A stretch of DNA of 64,000 bases from positions 84,863-148,862 of the forward strand of contig NZ_JAHFUW010000004.1 of assembly GCF_023264855.1 (NCBI RefSeq), in the 5' to 3' direction. A model generated the notes under the pieces. That model had not been told where the DNA came from and searched no databases. It saw nothing but the letters and a program-made list of their open reading frames with translations. How positions within the stretch are numbered: the first letter of the stretch is position 1; each line of letters opens with the position of its first letter. Source of the DNA: Herbiconiux sp. (GTDB taxonomy: Bacteria; Actinomycetota; Actinomycetes; Actinomycetales; Microbacteriaceae). The position numbers were made by a program, and so were the translations under genes. Of this stretch, positions 45,747-53,168 are shown piece by piece.

Positions 45747-45762
45747 GCTTCTAGTGTGTCAC
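45747..45762 (-). promoter_or_regulatory. Promoter-like motif GTGACACACTAGAAGC before the App1-like gene
   Basis: On the minus strand GTGACACACTAGAAGC ends immediately before the GTG start at 45746. It differs by one base from the motif at 4156-4171, which also abuts a start codon. Confidence 0.35.
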
Positions 45763-45820
45763 GCCTTGCAGTTTCGAGGATCGGGCGCGCCCTTGCGACA
45801 CTTTCTCACCTTGGCGCAAC

Positions 45821-45826
45821 TAGACT
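45821..45826 (+). promoter_or_regulatory. -10 box of the TetR gene
   Basis: TAGACT lies 32 bp before the TTG start of the TetR gene. It matches the best actinobacterial -10 form; the -35 is unclear. Confidence 0.35.
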
Positions 45827-45858
45827 TGCAGCGGGAAACGGGAAGGAACGGGCGGAAT

Positions 45859-46494
45859 TTGTCATTCAACGACCTGGTGAGCGGTGCGCTCACAACTACG
45901 GGAAGCGTCCGCAACGAGCCGGTGCAGGCGCGCAGCAGTGAGCGCATCGGCGCGCTGCTCGATGCTGCGTCGGCAGTCGTCGCCGAAGTCGGCATCGAAC
46001 GTCTGACCACCGCCATGGTGGCCGAGCGCGCCGGCGCATCGATCGGCACGGTCTACCGCTACTTCCCCGACCGCATCGCCGTGCTGGGCGCCATGAGCCT
46101 GCGCAGCTTCGAGCGCTTCCTCCGCGCGAGCGTCGAGAAGCTCGAGTCCGCCAAGCCCACGACCCTCGACGCCGCCTTCGGCTGCCTGATCGACGCCACC
46201 GTCGAGCTGCACCGCACGGAGCCCGGCTTCACCTCCATCCGTCTGAGCGACCAGATCGCGCTTCCCGAGGTCGACGGCGGCACGGCCGCGGCCGCCCGGG
46301 TCTCCGGTCCGCTGGCCGCGGCGCTGGTCGCCGAGCTCGGCATCACCGACGACGGCACCCTGGCCGAGCGGCTCGACATCGCGCTCACCGTGGCCGACGC
46401 CCTGCTCGTGCGCGCCTTCATCGCCGACCCCAAGGGCGATGCGGCGGCGATCGCCGCCTGCCGCGCGGTCGTGAGCGGCTACCTGGCCTCCTGA
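45859..46494 (+). CDS. TetR family transcriptional regulator
   Basis: This protein is about 211 aa. The helix-turn-helix spans roughly residues 45-85 (TTAMVAERAGASIGTVYRYFPDRIAVL). The ligand domain has a typical TetR C-terminal helical pattern. The TTG start at 45859 follows GGAAGGAAC; a GTG at 45877 lacks an RBS. The long upstream open frame is antisense to the App1-like gene. It lies 160 bp before the osmoprotectant transporter and may regulate it, or the divergent phosphatase. Confidence 0.85.
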   Translation: MSFNDLVSGALTTTGSVRNEPVQARSSERIGALLDAASAVVAEVGIERLTTAMVAERAGASIGTVYRYFPDRIAVLGAMSLRSFERFLRASVEKLESAKPTTLDAAFGCLIDATVELHRTEPGFTSIRLSDQIALPEVDGGTAAAARVSGPLAAALVAELGITDDGTLAERLDIALTVADALLVRAFIADPKGDAAAIAACRAVVSGYLAS

Positions 46495-46654
46495 GCCGGC
46501 GATGCGGCACCCGATTGCGCTTCTGCGCGTCGGCGATGTCGGTGGTGCGTGGCAGTGTGACATTGTCTGACGCCAGGGGTTTGCGTTTCCCCGGTTAGAT
46601 GTTTGGGTTGTTCTGAGGACCGCGCCCGGTGGTCCGCCGACGATTGGGCCCCGC

Positions 46655-47467
46655 ATGATCGAGTTCCGTTCGGTGACGAAGCAGTTCCCCGACGGGACGG
46701 TGGCGGTGGAGGGGTTCGATCTCGTCGTCCCACCGCGCAAGACCACGGTGTTCGTCGGCTCCTCGGGGTGCGGCAAGACGACGCTCTTGCGCATGATCAA
46801 CCGGATGATCGACCCCACGTCGGGCAGCATCCTGATCGACGGCGAAGACACCAGCACGCTGGCCCCCGTGAAGCTGCGCCGCCGGATCGGCTACGTCATG
46901 CAGAACTCGGGTCTGCTGCCGCACCGCAAGGTGATCGACAACGTGGCCACCGTGCCCGTGCTGAACGGCGTCGCCAAGAAGGAGGCGCGTGAGCACGCGC
47001 TCGAACTGCTCGACACCGTGGGCCTCGACCGCTCACTCGCCGAGAAGTACCCGCGCCAGCTCTCCGGCGGCCAGCAGCAGCGCGTGGGTGTGGCGCGCGG
47101 GCTGGCGGCCGATCCGAACATCCTGCTGATGGACGAGCCGTTCGGCGCCGTCGACCCGATCGTGCGCGCCGAGCTGCAGCAGGAGACCATCCGGCTGCAA
47201 GAAGGCCTCGGCAAGACCGTGGTGTTCGTCACGCACGACATCGACGAGGCATTCCTGCTCGGGCACCAGGTCGTGATCCTGCAGAAGGGCGGCCACATCG
47301 CCCAGGTCGGCACGCCGGCCGAGATCCTCGCGAACCCGGTGAACGACTTCGTGGCGAGCTTCGTGGGCGCCGATCGCGGCAAGCGGATGCTGCGCATCCA
47401 GCGGGTGGGCGACCGCGACGTGGTGGTCGACGAGCACGGCACCCCGACGGGAGTCCTGCAGTCGTGA
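46655..47467 (+). CDS. Osmoprotectant ABC transporter ATP-binding protein (OpuCA/ProV-like)
   Basis: This 270-aa ATPase has Walker A GSSGCGKTT, Q-loop MQNSGLLPH, signature LSGGQQQRVGVARGL, Walker B LLMDEPFGAVDP and switch VTHDIDEA. It lacks the full CBS tandem of longer OpuCA proteins, leaving only a short C-terminal tail. The first gene of an ATPase-permease-permease-binding protein operon, it has genes linked by stop/start overlaps throughout. It powers uptake of glycine betaine, choline or related compatible solutes. Confidence 0.92.
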   Translation: MIEFRSVTKQFPDGTVAVEGFDLVVPPRKTTVFVGSSGCGKTTLLRMINRMIDPTSGSILIDGEDTSTLAPVKLRRRIGYVMQNSGLLPHRKVIDNVATVPVLNGVAKKEAREHALELLDTVGLDRSLAEKYPRQLSGGQQQRVGVARGLAADPNILLMDEPFGAVDPIVRAELQQETIRLQEGLGKTVVFVTHDIDEAFLLGHQVVILQKGGHIAQVGTPAEILANPVNDFVASFVGADRGKRMLRIQRVGDRDVVVDEHGTPTGVLQS

Positions 47468-48168
47468 ACTGGGTGGGCAACAACCTCGACCTGGTGTGGG
47501 AGCTGATGCTCGCGCACATCTCGTTGTGCATCCCGCCGATCATCATCGGCTTCCTCATCTCCATCCCGATCGGCTGGGTGGCGAACCGCTACCGCATCTC
47601 GCGCGGCACCATCCTGGTGGTGCTCGGCCTGCTCTACACGATCCCGTCGCTGCCGCTGTTCATCTTCATGCCACTCATCCTCGGCACCCCGCAGCTCTCG
47701 TCGGTCAACGTGGTCGTCGCGCTCACCATCTACGCGGTCGCCCTGATGGTGCGCACGGCGACGGATGGCCTCGGCTCGGTCGACAAAGACATCCTGCAGG
47801 CGGCCTCGGCCATGGGCTACTCCGGCTGGCAGCGCTTCTGGCGCGTCGAACTGCCGCTCGCCGGCCCCGTGCTCCTCTCGGGCCTGCGCGTGGTGTCGGC
47901 GAGCACGGTGAGCCTGGCGACGATCGGCTCGGTGATCGGGGTGACCAGCCTCGGATACCTGTTCGTGAACGGGCTGCAACGCTCGATCCCGGCTGAGGTG
48001 ATCACCGGAATCATCGCCGTCTTGATCATCGCGATCGTGTTCGACCTGGTGCTCGTGCTGATCGGGCGGCTGGTGCTGCCGTGGAGCCGGGCCGACCGGG
48101 TGAAGCGCAGCCGCACCCGTGAGGTCGAGCGCGCGCGCACGGCCGTGCTGACGGGGGCGGGCCAGTGA
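47464..48168 (+). CDS. Osmoprotectant ABC transporter permease 1
   Basis: This 234-aa protein has five or six helices. HISLCIPPIIIGFLISIPIGW and ILQAASAMGYSGWQRFWRVELPLAGP (EAA loop near residue 100) match OpuCB/OpuCD/YehW permeases. The GTG start overlaps the ATPase stop, and its own stop overlaps the GTG of the second permease. Confidence 0.92.
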   Translation: MNWVGNNLDLVWELMLAHISLCIPPIIIGFLISIPIGWVANRYRISRGTILVVLGLLYTIPSLPLFIFMPLILGTPQLSSVNVVVALTIYAVALMVRTATDGLGSVDKDILQAASAMGYSGWQRFWRVELPLAGPVLLSGLRVVSASTVSLATIGSVIGVTSLGYLFVNGLQRSIPAEVITGIIAVLIIAIVFDLVLVLIGRLVLPWSRADRVKRSRTREVERARTAVLTGAGQ

Positions 48169-48911
48169 ACATCGTCGCCGAGGCCTTCGCCTGGATCCTC
48201 GACCCCGCCAACATCGGCGGGCCCACCGGATGGCTCGCCCGCCTGCTCGAGCAGCTCGCCTACACCTTCGGTGCGGTCGCGATCGCCGCCGTGATCGCGG
48301 TGCCGCTCGGATACCTCGTCGGCCACACCGGGCGGGGCCGCGACATCGCGGTCGCGCTCTCGGGGAGCTTCCGCGCGCTGCCGAGCCTGGGCGTCATCAT
48401 CCTGCTCGCGCTCGGCCTCGGGATAGGCTTCCGCGCGCCGCTGCTCACCTTCGTCATCCTCGCCATCCCGCCGATCCTCGCGGGCGCCTATGCGGGCTTC
48501 GAGGCGGTCGACCGCAAGACCATCGATGCCGCCCGCGCCGTGGGGATGACCGAGTGGCAGGTGGTGACCAAGGTCGAGATCCCGCTCGGTCTGCCCCTCC
48601 TGATCGGCGGCATCCGCTCGAGCGTCCTTCAGGTCGTGGCCACCGCCACCCTGGCCGCCTACGTCTCCGGTGGGGCGCTCGGGGCGTTCATCTTCCAGGC
48701 CTTCGCCACCAAGAACTACCCGCTCGCGCTCGGCGCCTCGATCCTGGTGACCGCGCTCGCTCTGGTGCTGGAGGGAATCTTCGCCCTCCTGCAGAAGTTG
48801 GTGGTTCCACGCGGTGTCGTCGCGAAAGAACTCAAAGACCCCCGTACGCGGTCATCCCGACCGCGCGCGGTGATGGGAAATCCCATCCAAGAAGGGAAGA
48901 CAATCACATGA
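48165..48911 (+). CDS. Osmoprotectant ABC transporter permease 2
   Basis: This 248-aa protein is the second OpuC-type permease. Its EAA loop is DAARAVGMTEWQVVTKVEIPLGLP, and its core is FRALPSLGVIILLALGLGIG. It would form a heterodimer with permease 1. The basic C-terminal tail is cytoplasmic. GTG start and ATGA stop overlaps show tight coupling on both sides. Confidence 0.92.
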   Translation: MNIVAEAFAWILDPANIGGPTGWLARLLEQLAYTFGAVAIAAVIAVPLGYLVGHTGRGRDIAVALSGSFRALPSLGVIILLALGLGIGFRAPLLTFVILAIPPILAGAYAGFEAVDRKTIDAARAVGMTEWQVVTKVEIPLGLPLLIGGIRSSVLQVVATATLAAYVSGGALGAFIFQAFATKNYPLALGASILVTALALVLEGIFALLQKLVVPRGVVAKELKDPRTRSSRPRAVMGNPIQEGKTIT

Positions 48912-49843
48912 TCACAGCAATCAAGAAAGGCCGGCTCGTCGCAGGGCTAGTCGTGGTCAGCGCGGCGGTCGCGCTGGCAGGGTGTGCGTCGAGCGATCCG
49001 CTGGACACCTCATCCACATCGGGTTCATCGGATGCCGCATCCGGCACCGTCGTCATCGGATCGCAGGCGTACTACTCCAACGAGATCATCGCGGAGATCT
49101 ACGCCCAGGCGCTCGAGGCCAACGACATCGACGTGACGCGCCAGTTCAACATCGGCCAGCGCGACGCCTACCTGCCCGCTCTGGAGAGCGGCGAGGTGCA
49201 GCTGTTCCCGGAGTACTCCGGCAACCTGCTGCAGTACTACGACCCCGAGACCACGGCGAAGACCAGCGACGACGTCTACGCGGCGCTCGCGGATGCGCTG
49301 CCCGAAGGACTCGAGGTGCTCGACCAGTCGTCCGCGACCGACCAGGACTCCTACAACGTCACCAAGGAGTTCTCGGAGGCCAACAAGGTCACCAGTCTCG
49401 CCGACCTCAAGAACGTCACCACGCCCATCACCCTGGGCGGCAACTCCGAGCTGCAGACGCGGCCGTACGGTCCCGACGGGCTGCTGTCGACCTACGGCGT
49501 GACCGTGGGCTTCACCCCGATCGAGGACTCGGGCGGACCGCTGACCATCTCGGCGCTGAAGGACAACACCGTGCAGATGGTCAACATCTACTCGGCCGAC
49601 CCGAACATCAAGACCTCCGGTCTGGTGACCCTCGAAGACCCCGACGGCCTGTTCCTGGCCTCGAACGTCGTGCCCCTGATCAACACGGATGCGGCGACCC
49701 CCGAGGTCACCGAGGTCATCAACAAGGTCAGCGCGGCCCTCACCGCCGCCGACCTCGTCGACCTCAACTCGCAGAGCGTGAACGACCAGGAGTCGGCCGA
49801 CACGATCGCGAAGACCTGGCTGGAGAAGGTCGCCCTGTTCTAA
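48908..49843 (+). CDS. Osmoprotectant-binding lipoprotein (OpuCC/OsmF-like)
   Basis: This 311-aa protein has a lipobox ALAGC (Cys near residue 26) after a short signal peptide. The mature domain (VVIGSQAYYSNEIIAEIYAQAL, LFPEYSGNLLQYYDP) matches OsmF/OpuCC periplasmic betaine-binding proteins. It delivers the solute to permeases 1 and 2. The last 28 bases, including the TAA stop, are exactly duplicated in tandem just downstream, but the duplicate is not translated. It is the last gene of the operon. Confidence 0.92.
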   Translation: MITAIKKGRLVAGLVVVSAAVALAGCASSDPLDTSSTSGSSDAASGTVVIGSQAYYSNEIIAEIYAQALEANDIDVTRQFNIGQRDAYLPALESGEVQLFPEYSGNLLQYYDPETTAKTSDDVYAALADALPEGLEVLDQSSATDQDSYNVTKEFSEANKVTSLADLKNVTTPITLGGNSELQTRPYGPDGLLSTYGVTVGFTPIEDSGGPLTISALKDNTVQMVNIYSADPNIKTSGLVTLEDPDGLFLASNVVPLINTDAATPEVTEVINKVSAALTAADLVDLNSQSVNDQESADTIAKTWLEKVALF

Positions 49844-49871
49844 CTGGCTGGAGAAGGTCGCCCTGTTCTAA
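49816..49871 (+). repeat. Exact 28-bp tandem duplication spanning a stop codon
   Basis: Bases 49816-49843, which encode the last eight residues and the TAA of the binding protein, are repeated without change at 49844-49871. Each copy starts CTGGCTGGAGAAGG and ends CTGTTCTAA. Confidence 0.95.
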
Positions 49872-49884
49872 AAGGTGCGACCTC

Positions 49885-50580
49885 TCACGAGACCCCGTCC
49901 TCCTCCGCTTCGGCGGGGGGAGGCGGGGTCTCTCGCATGTGGCGGGCCTCGGCTCGGTTGATGAGCTTCTTGACGACGAAGACCAGGACGGCGAACAGCA
50001 CGATCGCGGCTACGAAGAGGTAGCCGGCGCCGTGCAGTTCTTTCGAGAGCTCGCGGTAGCTGCCGGCGGCGAAGGTGCCGACCGAGACGTAGGCGACCGC
50101 CCAGATGACGCAGGCGGGGGCCGTCCAGGCCATGAAGCGGCGGTAGCGCATCGGGCTCATCCCGACCGTGAGGGGGATGAGCGAGTGCAGCACGGGGATG
50201 AAGCGGGAGAGGAAGACGGCGATACCGCCGCGACGCGCGAGGTACGTCTCCGCCCGCGCCCAGTTCTTCTCGCCGATCCGGCCGCCCAGCTTGGAAGCGC
50301 GCAGTCTCGGGCCGAACCAGCGGCCGATGGCGAACCCCAGGCTCTCGCCGCAGAGGGCCCCGATCACCACCACGACGATCATCGACGTGTATTCAAGTGG
50401 CCCCTCGACGCCTGTCGAGGCCACCAGCACCACCGTGTCGCCGGGAACGATCAGCCCGATCAGCACGCTGGTCTCCAGCAGAATGGCGACGCCTGCCAAT
50501 ATGGTCCTGACCAGGGGATCTACCGACTGCACGGTATCCAGGAGCCAGGACAGCGCCTCGTTCATGCTTGTATTCCACAT
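49885..50580 (-). CDS. DedA family membrane protein
   Basis: This protein is about 231 aa. It has the DedA/SNARE-associated fold: VLIGLIVPGDTVVLVAST with the conserved Gly and acidic pair, then GALCGESLGFAIGRWFGPRL, and the FLSRFIPVLHSLIPLTVGMSPM arginine motif. DedA proteins support membrane homeostasis, probably as lipid flippases. The ATG at 50580 has GAGGGG 6 nt upstream and is preferred over 50607. It is divergent from cydA, and the two share a palindrome-containing spacer. Confidence 0.88.
   Translation of the reverse strand: MWNTSMNEALSWLLDTVQSVDPLVRTILAGVAILLETSVLIGLIVPGDTVVLVASTGVEGPLEYTSMIVVVVIGALCGESLGFAIGRWFGPRLRASKLGGRIGEKNWARAETYLARRGGIAVFLSRFIPVLHSLIPLTVGMSPMRYRRFMAWTAPACVIWAVAYVSVGTFAAGSYRELSKELHGAGYLFVAAIVLFAVLVFVVKKLINRAEARHMRETPPPPAEAEEDGVS
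49889..49932. terminator. Hairpin overlapping the 3' end of the DedA gene
   Basis: GAGACCCCG (49889-49897) pairs perfectly with CGGGGTCTC (49924-49932). Inner G/C-rich stretches around CGCTTCGGCG extend the stem. It lies within the last codons of the DedA gene and could end transcription from the osmoprotectant operon. Confidence 0.55.
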
Positions 50581-50633
50581 CGCATGCCCCTCACGATAGC
50601 GAATCAACCAGAGGATTCCCCGATGGTCGGTCT

Positions 50634-50647
50634 GCTTGTATACAAGC
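50634..50647. promoter_or_regulatory. Perfect 14-bp operator-like palindrome before cydA
   Basis: GCTTGTATACAAGC is a perfect palindrome ending 3 bp before the candidate -10 box TAGAAT (50651-50656). CTTGTATACAAG is a typical GntR-family operator form. Binding would occlude the -35/-10 spacer. Confidence 0.6.
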
Positions 50648-50719
50648 TGCTAGAATCGACGTGTCGTATCCCCCTACGGCGGCAGCGTGGCCTCACCTTC
50701 CACGCAAAGGAGTTCTCGC

Positions 50720-52132
50720 GTGAACGAACTGCTCGATCCTCTGATCCTGTCGCGCTGGCAATTCGGCCTGACGACGATCTACCACTTCCTCTTCGTGCCC
50801 TTGACGATCGGGCTCGCGGTGACCGTCGCGATCTTCCAGACGGCCTGGGTGCGCACCGACAAGTCGAAGTATCTCCAGCTCACCCGCTTCTTCGGCAAGA
50901 TCTTCCTGATCAACTTCGCCATGGGCGTGGTGACCGGCATCGTGCAGGAGTTCCAGTTCGGCATGAACTGGAGCGACTACTCGCGCTTCGTCGGCGACGT
51001 CTTCGGCGCCCCGCTCGCGCTCGAAGGCCTGCTCGCCTTCTTCCTGGAGGCGACCTTCATCGGCCTCTGGATCTTCGGCTGGAACCGCATCCCCAAAAAG
51101 CTGCACCTCGCCAGCATCTGGATCGCCGCCGTCGGCAGCGTGCTCTCGGCCTACTTCATCATTGCGGCGAACGCCTTCATGCAGAATCCCGTCGGCTTCC
51201 AGATCAACGAGGCCAAGGGGCGCGCCGAGCTCACCGACATCTGGGCGCTGCTCACCAACAAGGTGGCGCTCGCGGCGTTCCCGCACACGATCTTCGCCTG
51301 CTTCATGGTGACCGCCGGCCTCATCATCGCGGCCGCCGCCTGGCACCTCTACCGCAACCAGCACCTCGAGACCATGCGCCCGGCGCTGAAGTTCGGCCTC
51401 TGGATGATGGTGATCGCGGGCGCGCTCACCGTGCTCTCGGGCGACCAGCTGGGCCTCGCGATGGTGGAGACGCAGCCGATGAAGATGGCGGCGGCGGAGG
51501 CGCTCTACAAGACCTCGACCGGTGCCGATGCCTCGTTCTCCATCTTCACCCTGGGAACTCCGGACGGCGTGAGCGAGCTGTTCAGCATCCGGGTGCCCTA
51601 TCTGCTGTCGTTCCTGTCGACGCACACCTTCGACGGCACGGTGGAGGGCATCAACGACCTGCAGGCGCAGTACGTGCAGCTCTACGGCCCCGGCGATTAC
51701 ACGCCGACGATCTGGATCACCTACTGGGCCTTCCGCTGGATGATCGGCCTCGGTATGGCGCACGTGCTCGTCGCGGTCGTCGGTCTCTGGATGACCCGCG
51801 GCGGCCGTCAGCCGCGCTGGCGGTGGATGTGGCGGGTGGCGATCTGGGCCTTCCCGCTCTCGCTCGGTGCCATGATCGTCGGCTGGATCTTCACCGAGAT
51901 GGGCCGCCAGCCCTGGATCGTGTTCAGCCTGCTGAAGACCGAAGACGCGGTCTCGCCGGGCATCACGGGGCTCGACGTGCTGATCTCGCTGGTCGCTTTC
52001 ACGGCCATCTACGGCACGCTCGCCGTGGTGGAGTTCAAGCTGATCAAGAAGGCCATCCAGAAGGGGCCCGACGAGCCGCCCGAAGAAGACCCGGAGACCG
52101 GGGAACTCAAGCACGAGGCCACGGTCTACTAG
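50720..52132 (+). CDS. cydA: Cytochrome bd quinol oxidase subunit I
   Basis: This 470-aa membrane protein is the haem-bearing subunit of the high-affinity terminal oxidase. Visible features are RWQFGLTTIYHFLFVPLTIG with the haem-ligand His near residue 20, GMNWSDYSRFVGDVFGAPLA, and the conserved quinol-site segment FTEMGRQPWIV. The length indicates the short Q-loop type. The GTG start follows AAAGGAG. It is the first gene of cydABCD, under the palindrome at 50634. Confidence 0.95.
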   Translation: MNELLDPLILSRWQFGLTTIYHFLFVPLTIGLAVTVAIFQTAWVRTDKSKYLQLTRFFGKIFLINFAMGVVTGIVQEFQFGMNWSDYSRFVGDVFGAPLALEGLLAFFLEATFIGLWIFGWNRIPKKLHLASIWIAAVGSVLSAYFIIAANAFMQNPVGFQINEAKGRAELTDIWALLTNKVALAAFPHTIFACFMVTAGLIIAAAAWHLYRNQHLETMRPALKFGLWMMVIAGALTVLSGDQLGLAMVETQPMKMAAAEALYKTSTGADASFSIFTLGTPDGVSELFSIRVPYLLSFLSTHTFDGTVEGINDLQAQYVQLYGPGDYTPTIWITYWAFRWMIGLGMAHVLVAVVGLWMTRGGRQPRWRWMWRVAIWAFPLSLGAMIVGWIFTEMGRQPWIVFSLLKTEDAVSPGITGLDVLISLVAFTAIYGTLAVVEFKLIKKAIQKGPDEPPEEDPETGELKHEATVY

Positions 52133-52141
52133 GAGCGGATG

Positions 52142-53164
52142 ATGGATCTCACAATTCTCTGGTTCTGCATCGTCGGCTTTCTCTTCGTCGGCTACTTCGT
52201 TCTCGACGGCTTCGACTTCGGTGTCGGCATGTCGCTGCCCTTCCTCGGCCGTGACGACAAGGATCGCCGCGTGCTGATCAACACGATCGGCCCGATCTGG
52301 GATCTCAACGAGACCTGGGTGATCGTGGCCGGTGCCGCGCTGTTCGCCGCGTTCCCCGAGTGGTACGCGACGCTGTTCAGCGGTTTCTACCTGCCGCTGC
52401 TGCTCATCCTGCTGGCGCTCATCCTGCGCGGGGTCTCGTTCGAGTACCGGCACCAGCGGCCCGAGGCGGCCTGGAAGAAGCGCTTCGACCGGATGATCGT
52501 GATCGGCTCGGCCGTGCCCGCCTTCCTCTGGGGTGTGGCGTTCTCGAACATCGTGGCGGGCGTGCCGCTGGACGCCGACCACAACTACATCGGCGGCTTC
52601 CTCGCGTTGCTGAACCCGTACGCGCTGCTCGGCGGCCTCACCACGCTGCTGCTCTTCTTCACCCACGGAGTAGTTTTCGTCTCGCTCAAGACGGATGGCG
52701 ACATCCGGCTCCGGGCTCGCCGTCTGGCGACGCGCTCGGGTGTCGTCACGATCGTGGTGGCCGCCTCCTTCCTGCTCTGGACGACTCTCGCCTTCGGCAC
52801 GCTGGCCTCGGCGCTGCTCTCGGCCGCGGCCGCCGTGGCACTGATCGGCTCGTTCCTGGCCAACCTGCGGGCTCGCGAAGGAGTCGCGTTCGGTCTGATG
52901 GCGCTCACCATCGGCCTGGCGGTGCTGAGCCTGTTCTTCGCCCTGTTCCCCGACGTGATGCCGGCCTCGAACGATCCGGCGAACAGCCTGACCATCGAGA
53001 ACGCTTCGTCGTCGGAGTACACGCTCACGATCATGAGCTGGGTGGCGCTGATCTTCCTACCGCTGATCCTCGCGTACCAGGGGTTCACCTACTGGATCTT
53101 CCGCAAGCGGGTGACGCGCGCGCAGATCCCTGAGGCGGCCGAGCTTCCCGAGGCGGCACACTAG
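52142..53164 (+). CDS. cydB: Cytochrome bd quinol oxidase subunit II
   Basis: This 340-aa protein has about nine helices. It starts MDLTILWFCIVGFLFVGYFVLDGFDFG and contains the WDLNETWVI and GVSFEYRHQ segments typical of CydB. The ATG at 52142 has AGGAG at the better spacing; an ATG one codon upstream (52139) is possible. It lies directly after cydA, and its stop is 4 bp before cydD. Confidence 0.95.
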   Translation: MDLTILWFCIVGFLFVGYFVLDGFDFGVGMSLPFLGRDDKDRRVLINTIGPIWDLNETWVIVAGAALFAAFPEWYATLFSGFYLPLLLILLALILRGVSFEYRHQRPEAAWKKRFDRMIVIGSAVPAFLWGVAFSNIVAGVPLDADHNYIGGFLALLNPYALLGGLTTLLLFFTHGVVFVSLKTDGDIRLRARRLATRSGVVTIVVAASFLLWTTLAFGTLASALLSAAAAVALIGSFLANLRAREGVAFGLMALTIGLAVLSLFFALFPDVMPASNDPANSLTIENASSSEYTLTIMSWVALIFLPLILAYQGFTYWIFRKRVTRAQIPEAAELPEAAH

Positions 53165-53168
53165 AGAC

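Noticed and set aside
50634..50647. Rex redox-repressor site before cydA
   Set aside because: Rex sites follow TTGTGAA-N4-TTCACAA; GCTTGTATACAAGC does not fit, so a GntR-type site is more likely.
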